A stretch of 36,283 nt of DNA from Flavicella sp049625305 (GTDB lineage: Bacteria; Bacteroidota; Bacteroidia; Flavobacteriales; Flavobacteriaceae), in the NCBI GenBank assembly GCA_049625305.1, contig JBMZVD010000013.1, forward strand, positions 1 through 36,283. The letters run 5' to 3'. The translations under genes were made by a program, and so were the position numbers. The first letter of the stretch is position 1, and every line of letters begins with the position of its first letter. A model generated the notes under the pieces. It made no database searches. It was not told the origin of the DNA and was given only the letters and a program-made list of their open reading frames with translations. Below, piece after piece: positions 1-6,782 of this stretch.

Positions 1-16
1 TTATTTGATTTAATGG

Positions 17-630
17 GCTGTGTGTTTTCTATTTATTTTTTTGTTTAATTGAGTTTTTTAAATAGAACTTTTTGTTTGGTGTTTGTTTCTTTTACTCTTT
101 TATGAAATTGATTATAATTGTTTTTTCAGTTTAAAAATTTAAAATAGGAGGGAGATTTGTAGCTGTTTTTAGTGTTTAATTTTTATAAAATATTCACTTT
201 TGTTTTGAATGTGGTTTAATAGTTACGCTGAATTTCTCTTTTAGGAAATCTATTTTAGTTGTTTCTTGATTTTAATATTTGAAAAAGGAGGGTGACTTTT
301 AGCTGTTTTCAGTCTTTAGAATTTTAAAATATGTTTGTGTTTTTTTGAGTATGGTTAAATATTAACCCCTGAATTTCTCTTTTAGAAAATCCATTTTAAA
401 TTTTTATTGTTTTCAATTCTTCAAAAAGAAGGGTAACTTTTAGCTGTTTCTAGATTTTAAAATTTTTAAAATACGCTCATGTTTTTTTGAGTATGGATAC
501 ATATTAATAGCAGAATCTCATTTTTAGAAAATCCATTTTAAATATTTCTTGATCTCAATACTTGAAAAAGGAGGGTAACTTTTAGTTATTTCCAGTTTTT
601 AAAACGTTCATGTTTCGTGTATATTTCATA
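17..630. repeat. Degenerate tandem repeat, period about 141 bp, at least four copies
   Basis: The non-coding stretch before the first gene is built from repeated units of about 141 bp. A purine-rich core close to AAAAAGGAGGGTAACTTTTAG recurs with its GGAGGG (or GAAGGG) at 147, 287, 428 and 570, giving spacings of 140, 141 and 142. Each core is followed by AGCTGTTT or a close variant, then an AT-rich stretch, a TTTTGAGTATGG-like segment, and CTCTTTTAGAAAATCCATTTT. A weaker copy lies before 147 (CTCTTTTATGAAATTG near 95), so the array probably extends left of the window. The last copy decays after about 630. In the better copies AAAAG and CTTTT flank an 8-nt loop, giving a small hairpin. I see no open frame preserved through the units. 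Function unknown. Confidence 0.8.
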
Positions 631-852
631 TTTGAGCGGACATTTTAATTTTTGAATATGCACAAGCTATTAATTCGTTTCTTTTGTTGAAATTATGGGT
701 ATGCTTTGCTATCGTTTGTTCTTTAAATGATTGTTTCTCATTCATAGTAAATTCTAAATATTTACCTATTGAATTTAATTGTAAACACATTCAGTTCTTA
801 AATATTTATAGTTAATTTCGTATTCAATTATTTCTTTTATTATTTTTTATTT
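631..852. other. AT-rich intergenic leader without a recognised feature
   Basis: Between the end of the repeat array and the HAD phosphatase gene I see only AT-rich sequence. No TAnnTTTG box, inverted repeat or small gene stands out, so the promoter of the downstream gene could not be placed. Confidence 0.5.
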
Positions 853-1491
853 ATGAAATACAAATGCATTTTATTTGATTGTGATGGTGTCTTGGTAGAC
901 ACAGAAGCTATATCAGTCCAGGTGCTTTGTGAGCTCTCTGCATCATTAGGGTTACATTTAGAGTTCAATCATGCGATTGAGGTATTTACGGGACTTTCTT
1001 TGATTTCCTGTTTTCAATACATACAAAATAGAGTAGGGGTTGCACTGCCTTCAGATTTTGAAAAACGTTTTCGTAAACGAACGTTTGAATTGTTTGAAAA
1101 AGAACTGACTGCTATACCTGGAATTCACGAAGTAATTGAGAATTTAAAAGTTCCTTTTTGTGTTGCATCTAGTGGTCCACAACATAAAATTGCTTTAAAT
1201 TTGAAATTGACAGGTCTTTATACTCATTTTGAAGGTAAAATCTTTAGTTGTTTTGATATCCAAAGATGGAAGCCTGATCCTGCTATATTCTTGCATGCTG
1301 CCAAAGAAATGGGATTCACACCAGAAGAATGCGTTGTTATCGAAGATAGTGCTCCTGGAGTAAAAGCAGCTATTGCAGGTGGTTTTGATGTTTACGCTCT
1401 TGCAAATCCTCATACAGAGAAAAGATTGGCTGATTTAGGCGCACATCTTTTTTATACTATGAAAGACTTATTACCTTTGTTATCTAGCTAA
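853..1491 (+). CDS. HAD-superfamily hydrolase, beta-phosphoglucomutase/phosphatase-like (subfamily IA)
   Basis: A 212-residue cytoplasmic protein with the complete haloacid dehalogenase signature. The nucleophile motif FDCDGVLVDTE supplies Asp9 and Asp11. SSG at 106-108 is motif II, Lys140 in WKPDP is motif III, and IEDSAPG at 163-169 supplies the acidic magnesium ligands. The helical cap inserted after motif I (about residues 17-85) and the DGVLVDTE wording place it with the phosphoglucomutase/YieH/sugar-phosphatase group, which acts on small phosphorylated metabolites. The substrate cannot be read from sequence. The methyltransferase gene begins 15 bases after the stop, so the two may be co-transcribed, but no functional link is evident. 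The start ATG is followed at once by the conserved first strand. Family certain, substrate unknown. Confidence 0.9.
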   Translation: MKYKCILFDCDGVLVDTEAISVQVLCELSASLGLHLEFNHAIEVFTGLSLISCFQYIQNRVGVALPSDFEKRFRKRTFELFEKELTAIPGIHEVIENLKVPFCVASSGPQHKIALNLKLTGLYTHFEGKIFSCFDIQRWKPDPAIFLHAAKEMGFTPEECVVIEDSAPGVKAAIAGGFDVYALANPHTEKRLADLGAHLFYTMKDLLPLLSS

Positions 1492-1506
1492 TTTATTTAT
1501 GTAAAT

Positions 1507-2421
1507 ATGACTGCACGTGCTGTAAATACACCTCCAAATCCATCTACTTTTGAAACGTATATTTGTTGTAAAGATCACTTGGTTAGTGGTGAAGAATTTG
1601 ATCTTTTGTTAGATGATAATCTCGATCTTTTGATGACATCTCCCAAACCTGACGAAGCGGACTTAGGAAAATATTATCAAAGTGATGCCTATATTTCGCA
1701 TACAGATGCCAATACTTCCTTAATGGACAAAGTATATCAGCTAGTTAAAAATTATGCTCTGAATAAAAAATTGGCATTGCTAACATCTTTCAATAATGAT
1801 GAGAAAAAGGTGCTAGATATAGGATGTGGTACAGGAGATTTTTTAAAAATATGTGCTGATAATGGTTGGCAAGTAACAGGTGTTGAACCAAGTGAAGTTG
1901 CTCAATCTTTGGTTCGATCAAAAATTTCATCAGAAAATCTTTCTTTATATTCTTCCGTTGAAGACTTAAAAAAAGAAGACAATGTGTTTTTAAGTTATGA
2001 TGTAATTACTTTATGGCATGTTCTAGAACATGTACCTAATTTGGATGAGACAATTTATAACCTTAAAAAATTACTCAAACCTGAAGGGACCCTTATTGTT
2101 GCTGTTCCAAATTTTAAAAGTGATGATGCTCAGTACTACAAACAGTATTGGGCGGCCTACGATGTACCTCGTCACTTATGGCACTTTTCGCAAACAGCTT
2201 TGCGAAGACTCTTCTTTTTTCAAGCAATGGAAGTTGTAAAAACAATACCTATGATTTTTGATGCCTACTATGTTGCTCTTTTGAGTGAGAAAAATAAAAG
2301 GGGTAGCACAAATTATTTCCGAGCATTTTGGCGTGGTTTTGTATCTAATTGGAAGGCAAAAAAGTCTCAGGAGTATTCTTCTTTGATTTACGTGATAAAA
2401 AACACAAAAAAATGGTTTTAA
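1507..2421 (+). CDS. Class I SAM-dependent methyltransferase
   Basis: A 304-residue protein with a Rossmann methyltransferase core. VLDIGCGTGDFL at about 102-113 is the SAM-binding glycine-rich loop, VTGVEPS the acidic strand-2 end, and ITLWHVLEHVPNL the post-II motif typical of Methyltransf_23-type enzymes. The N-terminal segment (KDHLVSGEEFDLLLDDNLDLLMTSP) looks like the part of this family in which a short recognition region, sometimes with Cys pairs, precedes the catalytic domain; Cys20-Cys21 are adjacent here. The aromatic segment RHLWHFS before the C-terminal helices is also characteristic. Such enzymes occur in cell-surface or small-molecule modification pathways, but no pathway genes are adjacent, so the substrate is unknown. 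An AT-rich hairpin between this gene and the convergent operon ends transcription. Confidence 0.87.
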   Translation: MTARAVNTPPNPSTFETYICCKDHLVSGEEFDLLLDDNLDLLMTSPKPDEADLGKYYQSDAYISHTDANTSLMDKVYQLVKNYALNKKLALLTSFNNDEKKVLDIGCGTGDFLKICADNGWQVTGVEPSEVAQSLVRSKISSENLSLYSSVEDLKKEDNVFLSYDVITLWHVLEHVPNLDETIYNLKKLLKPEGTLIVAVPNFKSDDAQYYKQYWAAYDVPRHLWHFSQTALRRLFFFQAMEVVKTIPMIFDAYYVALLSEKNKRGSTNYFRAFWRGFVSNWKAKKSQEYSSLIYVIKNTKKWF

Positions 2422-2513
2422 GCCTTTTTAAGAGGTTTTTATAATAAATATGTATAATTACATTGTTTTTTCTTTAAAACCGATGAAATACAGCTTAAAT
2501 TAACGTATAGTAA

Positions 2514-2559
2514 ATAATTAAAAACTATTATTAATTTGTTTTTAATAGTTTTTAATTAT
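2514..2559. terminator. Bidirectional AT-only hairpin between convergent genes
   Basis: A perfect inverted repeat pairs 2514-2530 with 2543-2559 (core AATTAAAAACTATTA) around a 12-base loop. It lies 92 bases after the methyltransferase stop and 2 bases beyond the stop of the opposing membrane-protein gene. The stem is almost entirely A:T, so it is weak for its length, but its position between convergent genes fits a shared terminator. Confidence 0.6.
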
Positions 2560-2561
2560 AA

Positions 2562-2963
2562 TTAGTGTTGTAGTAAATAAATAGCAGTAATGCTTGCCAA
2601 AAAGTAAACGGTTAAAGAAGTGGCTCCAACATAATCTTTTGCGATACGTTGACCAACCAACATGGATAGTATTGTGAGTGTGGCCAAGATACTTCCAAAA
2701 ATTGCGTTCTCTTTTGTTTGGTCGAAAATCAATTGATAGCCTCCGACAGTTAAGAAAAATAAAGTCACTATTTCCAAACAGATCAATGTCCAAATTAATA
2801 ATTTAGCGATAGCAGCAAATAGTGTCTTTTCAAAAATTGCTATCATGTAAGCAAAAGTTCCTTTCAAGTCAGCAAATTTTTCAATAACTGAAATTAAAAA
2901 AGTGATAAATAGAAAAAGTACTGCCAATATACTTGTACTTTCATTGATTAAATACTGCATCAT
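2562..2963 (-). CDS. Small integral membrane protein, third gene of the sigma-factor operon
   Basis: A 133-residue hydrophobic protein with about four predicted membrane helices (roughly residues 8-28, 45-72, 85-108 and 112-131) and short charged loops. I recognise no enzymatic motif. The ATGA overlap with the end of the upstream anti-sigma-like gene shows translational coupling, so it is almost certainly expressed with the sigma factor. It could be a sensor or partner of the membrane-anchored regulator, but that is inference from position only. The alternative frame at 2542-2793 on the same strand is a shadow, because it lacks the coupled start and the coherent helix pattern. Confidence 0.75.
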   Translation of the reverse strand: MMQYLINESTSILAVLFLFITFLISVIEKFADLKGTFAYMIAIFEKTLFAAIAKLLIWTLICLEIVTLFFLTVGGYQLIFDQTKENAIFGSILATLTILSMLVGQRIAKDYVGATSLTVYFLASITAIYLLQH

Positions 2964-4159
2964 TTTTTCATATACTTTATGTGGATTGTATCTTGAACAA
3001 ATGTAGCTTTTTTAATTGCTGGTTTCCAAATTCCAGCTTTTAAAAACAGTGTATCTAGCGCATTATTAATAGTTTTATTTTTAGAGTTAATATACTGTAT
3101 ATCAGTGATTAAACCGTTTTTAGATACAGTTAAAATAACATTAGATTCTTCAAGTAGCAACCAACTTTTACTAGTAGTATCCACTTCATTAAATAACCAG
3201 TTTTTAAAGTTTTCAAGGTTTCCCATTGGAGAAATAGCTTTCCTATCTTCAGGAATAACAACATTTTTATTTTTTTGGTTATTTACATTGGGTCCTATGA
3301 TTTTTTCATTCTCTACATCTTGTTCTTTTGATAACGCTTCCAAGGCATTTCTTTCGATTTTAGAAGGCTTTTTTTGTAATGTTTCTCGTTTGTCAGGAAG
3401 TATATTTTTTATTTTTTGCATGGGATGCTTCCCTTTTGAATCGTTTTTTTCCCTTACAATGGTTTCTCTATGCTGTTTGTTTTGAACCGATTCCACAAAT
3501 TCATCTTCAATATCATCTCGGCTAGTTTCTTCAATTACTAGTTCCTCCAATTCATCTTCACTATCATATGAATTAGGTTCTACAATTACTTGCTCATTGA
3601 TTTCAATTTTATCTAAAATCTCAGTCTTTCTTTTATATTTTGTATCCCCTTTCTTGCTACTGTTTTCATTGCTGTTTTTGGCAACTTCAACTTCATAGTT
3701 TACTTCAATTTCTTTATCAGTATCTTTTTCAAGGTTTTCGTCTAAATCTTTGTCAATATCTACGTTATCGTCAATATTCGCATCATCGTTTGGGATAAGG
3801 TCACCATCTATGTCAATTAAATTCTGAGGGATATTAAAGAATTCTTCTTGTTGTTTGTCGGTATCTACACTGTTAAAAATAAGAGCAGAAATACCAAATA
3901 TAACCAATACAGATGCAGCAATTCGATACCCGTAGTAATAGTTTTTATTGAGTTTTTTCCCTTTCTCCTGGATATTTTTAAACAGGTTTTCAGTATCCTC
4001 TAATTGCTGTTTTATCTCCAACATATCAAGTCCTTCCATAGCTTCATTTTCAAAAGAATCTGAAAGTGTTTCTCGTTCGTAAGCATTTCTTTCACGATTT
4101 GAAAGTCGGTCTTTTAGATAGTCCAAAAATCGTCTATATGTATTTTTATGATGCTTCAT
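2960..4159 (-). CDS. Membrane-anchored anti-sigma-like protein with acidic linker and TonB-C-like end
   Basis: A 399-residue single-pass membrane protein. The cytoplasmic N-terminus (1-75) carries the segment LSNRERNAYERE...DSFENEAMEGLDML, which resembles the short N-terminal region of Bacteroidetes anti-sigma/TonB-fusion proteins encoded beside sigma factors. One membrane helix spans about 78-97. A long, low-complexity, strongly acidic then Lys-rich linker (about 98-300) would lie in the periplasm. The C-terminal 80 residues (VILTVSKNGLITDIQYINSK... KPAIKKATFVQDTIHIKY) have the strand-helix-strand pattern of a TonB C-terminal domain. It overlaps the sigma gene by 14 bases and the downstream gene by 4. 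Inferred role: hold the sigma factor at the membrane and release it on an envelope signal. The TonB-like assignment is moderate and was not confirmed by a profile search. Confidence 0.7.
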   Translation of the reverse strand: MKHHKNTYRRFLDYLKDRLSNRERNAYERETLSDSFENEAMEGLDMLEIKQQLEDTENLFKNIQEKGKKLNKNYYYGYRIAASVLVIFGISALIFNSVDTDKQQEEFFNIPQNLIDIDGDLIPNDDANIDDNVDIDKDLDENLEKDTDKEIEVNYEVEVAKNSNENSSKKGDTKYKRKTEILDKIEINEQVIVEPNSYDSEDELEELVIEETSRDDIEDEFVESVQNKQHRETIVREKNDSKGKHPMQKIKNILPDKRETLQKKPSKIERNALEALSKEQDVENEKIIGPNVNNQKNKNVVIPEDRKAISPMGNLENFKNWLFNEVDTTSKSWLLLEESNVILTVSKNGLITDIQYINSKNKTINNALDTLFLKAGIWKPAIKKATFVQDTIHIKYMKK

Positions 4160-4742
4160 ATTCTTTGTCTTTTTCCATACAAATTCTTAGATTTCTCTTC
4201 GCATTTTGTAATTGACTTTTTACTTTTTTTTCATCAATTTCTAGTTCCTCAGCAATTTCTCTATAGCATTGTTGTTCATAATAGAAGAGTTCAACACAAC
4301 GTTTTTGAATTATTTTTAGCTGTGCTATACAGTTTTTAAGAAAGTTATTTTCCTTAATATTATCTATAGGATGCTCCTTTTCATTATTTTCCATATAAAT
4401 AGAACGTGAATAGTCCTCAAATTGCTTGCTTTTTGATTTTTCTTTGCGCAATTGCATCAAACAATGGTTGCGTGTCACTCCATATAGCCAACTTTTGAAC
4501 GTTTGAATTTTGTGCAAGGGAATCTGCTTGGAGATATGTTCATAGATTTCAATGACAGCATCCTGACTATTTTCTCTATTTTTTAAATATTTCATACATA
4601 CACCGTATACCAAATGTATGTAACGGTTGAATAAAGTAGCCAAAACTTCGGTATCGCCACTTTCTCTGAAGATTTCTAGGAGTTTTTCATCACTCTTTTC
4701 GGTTCTATTTTTGAGTCGAATAAGCACTGTTTTAAGATACAT
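4146..4742 (-). CDS. RNA polymerase sigma-70 family factor (ECF-like)
   Basis: A 198-residue sigma factor with the two-domain ECF layout. Region 2 spans about 28-95: FNRYIHLVYGVCMKYLKN, then the SQDAV segment and FKSWLYGVTRNHCLMQLRK. Region 4 spans about 133-185: LKIIQKRCVELFYYEQQCYREIAEELEIDEKKVKSQLQNAKRNL, with the helix-turn-helix that reads the -35 element. A charged linker of about 35 residues joins them. No region 1.1 or 3 is present. It is the first gene of a three-gene overlapping operon whose second gene looks like its membrane anti-sigma partner, and it is divergent from a VWA protein gene, the obvious candidate target. The ATG is the first plausible start, and about 86 bases separate the divergent genes. 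Confidence 0.9.
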   Translation of the reverse strand: MYLKTVLIRLKNRTEKSDEKLLEIFRESGDTEVLATLFNRYIHLVYGVCMKYLKNRENSQDAVIEIYEHISKQIPLHKIQTFKSWLYGVTRNHCLMQLRKEKSKSKQFEDYSRSIYMENNEKEHPIDNIKENNFLKNCIAQLKIIQKRCVELFYYEQQCYREIAEELEIDEKKVKSQLQNAKRNLRICMEKDKEYEAS

Positions 4743-4828
4743 AAAAAATATTATTCAACTTTTTTTATGGAATCTATTTAAAACATGCATCCTACAGTAA
4801 ACGATTGTTTCATTAAAAATTAAAAATC
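4743..4828. promoter_or_regulatory. Divergent promoter region lacking a housekeeping -7 box
   Basis: This 86-base spacer must drive both the sigma operon (minus) and the VWA gene (plus). In neither direction do I find TAnnTTTG, the box present upstream of many other genes in the window. The plus strand holds CAACTTTTTTT at 4756-4766 and GGAATC at 4769-4774, followed by ATGCATCCTAC at 4785-4795, which could include ECF-type elements, but spacing does not fit one clear consensus. Recognition by the neighbouring sigma factor is inference. Confidence 0.35.
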
Positions 4829-6724
4829 ATGAAAAAACACATTCTATTTATCACATTGTTCTTATGTCTGTTTGCCCCATTGTCGGCAAAAATAAAAGCC
4901 ACAAAAATTACTGGAACTATTAAAAATACAGAAGCAAAGGCTTTAAAAGGTGTACTTATTAGAAATACAACTATAGGTATTTCAGCGATGTCAGACGCAA
5001 ATGGTAGCTTTGCAATTGAAGCAAAGAAAGGTGATACACTGTTGTTTACATTAGAAGGATATATTCAAGTAACTACTGTTGTTAGCCAGCTCACACAGCT
5101 ATCTGTAGTTTTAAATAGACCAAATACACCACTCTCATTTATAGATCCACTTGAGGATCCAGATGATGCACTTGTAGATCCAGAAATACTCGAAGATGCT
5201 TCTTCGGTGTCTTTAAAACGTCCTTTCAGTCCTCCCCATCATCTGTATACACGTGGAAAATTAAAATTATCGGTTCGTGATATTCCATATAGGTCGTGTT
5301 ATACACCGCCTAGAAAGAAAAAAAACAGCTATGCTCACTTCAAAGAAAATAGCTTTTTAAATCCAAAAAACGAACCTCTTTCTACCTTTTCTATAGATGT
5401 CGACAATGCTTCATATAGTTCTATTAGAACGTATTTACAACGAGGAAATAAACCTCCAAAAGACGCGGTACGTATTGAAGAAATGATCAATTATTTTAGC
5501 TATGATTTTAAAGCTTCTAAAGGAAAACATCCCTTTGGTATTCATACGGAATTGGCTGCTTGTCCGTGGAATGAAAACCACCAACTCTTACAAGTGGCTT
5601 TACAGGCTAAAAAAATAGATGTCAAACACGCACCTGCTAGCAACTTGGTTTTTTTAATTGATGTTTCAGGTTCTATGAATGCTCCAAATAAATTACCAGT
5701 GCTAAAAAAAGCTTTTGGTTTACTTGTGAAACAGCTACGCGCCAAAGACAAGGTTGCTATTGTTGTATATGCAGGAAGTAGTGGTATTGTGTTAGCGTCT
5801 ACTTCTGGAGCTGAGAAAGCCAAAATACAAGCTGCAATTGAACGTTTGCATGCCAGTGGAGGTACTGCTGGGGCACAAGGATTAGAATTAGCGTACAAGG
5901 TCGCAGAAGAAAATTATATAGAGGGAGGTAATAACCGTATCATTTTAGCTACTGATGGAGATTTTAACATCGGAAAATCTAGTGATAGCGAAATGGAATC
6001 TCTGATAGAAGATCAGCGAAAAAAAGGAATATTTATATCTGTAACTGGGTATGGTATGGGTAATTACAAGGACAGTAAAATGGAAATTATTGCGGACAAA
6101 GGAAATGGGAATTACTATTACATCGATACAGTTTTGGAGGCTAAAAAAGTTTTTGTCACAGAGTTTGGAGGTACTTTATATAGCCTAGCAAAGGATGTAA
6201 AAATACAGGTAGAATTCAATCCTAATGTCGTACGAAAGTACCGTTTGATTGGTTACGAGAACCGACTTTTAGCAGCAGATGATTTTCAAAATGATCACAA
6301 AGACGCCGGGGAAATAGGGGCTGGTCATTCTGTGGTAGCATTTTATGAAATTGTTCCTACTAGTTCTCAGGAACAAGACGATACAGATTTGAAGTATCAA
6401 AATGTAAAAAATAGTATAACAAAGAGGTATGATGACGAATTGGCGACAGTTAAATTTCGTTACAAAAAACCTAAAGAGGCAACGAGTAAATTGCTAAAAG
6501 AGACAATTAAAAATGAAGCAATACCTTTTAAAAAAGCATCAAAAAATTTTCAATTTGCAAGTACGGTAGCAGGATTTGGAATGTTGTTGCGAAATTCAGA
6601 ATACCGTGGAACAATGACCTATGCTTCTCTTCTTGAACTTGCAAAAGATTCAAAAGGAAAAGATGTATTTGGTTACCGTTCAGAATACATACAATTGCTG
6701 TCACTTGCTGCTGCATTGGACTAA
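4829..6724 (+). CDS. Exported von Willebrand factor A protein, YfbK-like (CarboxypepD_reg-like, VWA, DUF3520)
   Basis: A 631-residue protein exported by an N-terminal signal peptide (MKKHILFITLFLCLFAPLSA). Residues 26-93 form a carboxypeptidase-regulatory-like beta domain (ITGTIKNTEAKALKGVLIRNT...GYIQVTTVV). After a linker comes the conserved von Willebrand N-terminal region (NPLSTFSIDVDNASYSSIR...VRIEEMINYFSYDF, about 185-235). A VWA domain follows with an intact metal site, DVSGSMN, and the later ATDGDFNIG. The C-terminal DUF3520-like part ends FGYRSEYIQLLSLAAALD. The length fits YfbK-type proteins. It lies divergent from the sigma/anti-sigma operon, so sigma-dependent control is likely. 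The role of YfbK-type proteins is poorly known; metal-dependent protein binding at the envelope is inferred. Confidence 0.88.
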   Translation: MKKHILFITLFLCLFAPLSAKIKATKITGTIKNTEAKALKGVLIRNTTIGISAMSDANGSFAIEAKKGDTLLFTLEGYIQVTTVVSQLTQLSVVLNRPNTPLSFIDPLEDPDDALVDPEILEDASSVSLKRPFSPPHHLYTRGKLKLSVRDIPYRSCYTPPRKKKNSYAHFKENSFLNPKNEPLSTFSIDVDNASYSSIRTYLQRGNKPPKDAVRIEEMINYFSYDFKASKGKHPFGIHTELAACPWNENHQLLQVALQAKKIDVKHAPASNLVFLIDVSGSMNAPNKLPVLKKAFGLLVKQLRAKDKVAIVVYAGSSGIVLASTSGAEKAKIQAAIERLHASGGTAGAQGLELAYKVAEENYIEGGNNRIILATDGDFNIGKSSDSEMESLIEDQRKKGIFISVTGYGMGNYKDSKMEIIADKGNGNYYYIDTVLEAKKVFVTEFGGTLYSLAKDVKIQVEFNPNVVRKYRLIGYENRLLAADDFQNDHKDAGEIGAGHSVVAFYEIVPTSSQEQDDTDLKYQNVKNSITKRYDDELATVKFRYKKPKEATSKLLKETIKNEAIPFKKASKNFQFASTVAGFGMLLRNSEYRGTMTYASLLELAKDSKGKDVFGYRSEYIQLLSLAAALD

Positions 6725-6742
6725 ATAAAGAGTGTTTAAAAG

Positions 6743-6778
6743 TAAAAGCTCCCTGTTTTTTACAACTAGGAGCTTTTA
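6743..6778. terminator. Bidirectional terminator between VWA gene and cytochrome gene
   Basis: TAAAAGCTCC at 6743-6752 pairs perfectly with GGAGCTTTTA at 6769-6778 around a 16-base T-rich loop. It sits 19 bases after the VWA stop and 5 bases beyond the stop of the convergent cytochrome gene, so it can serve both. Confidence 0.8.
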
Positions 6779-6782
6779 ATAT

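Noticed and set aside
17..630. CRISPR array or integron attC array
   Set aside because: Units are about 141 bp and diverge along their whole length, with no short constant repeat separated by unique spacers. I see no attC-like RYYYAAC/GTTRRRY pairs, cassettes, cas genes or integrase.
5542..5898. 118-codon minus-strand frame inside the VWA gene
   Set aside because: It lies opposite the conserved VWA metal-site region and has no recognisable domain; a shadow of codon use.
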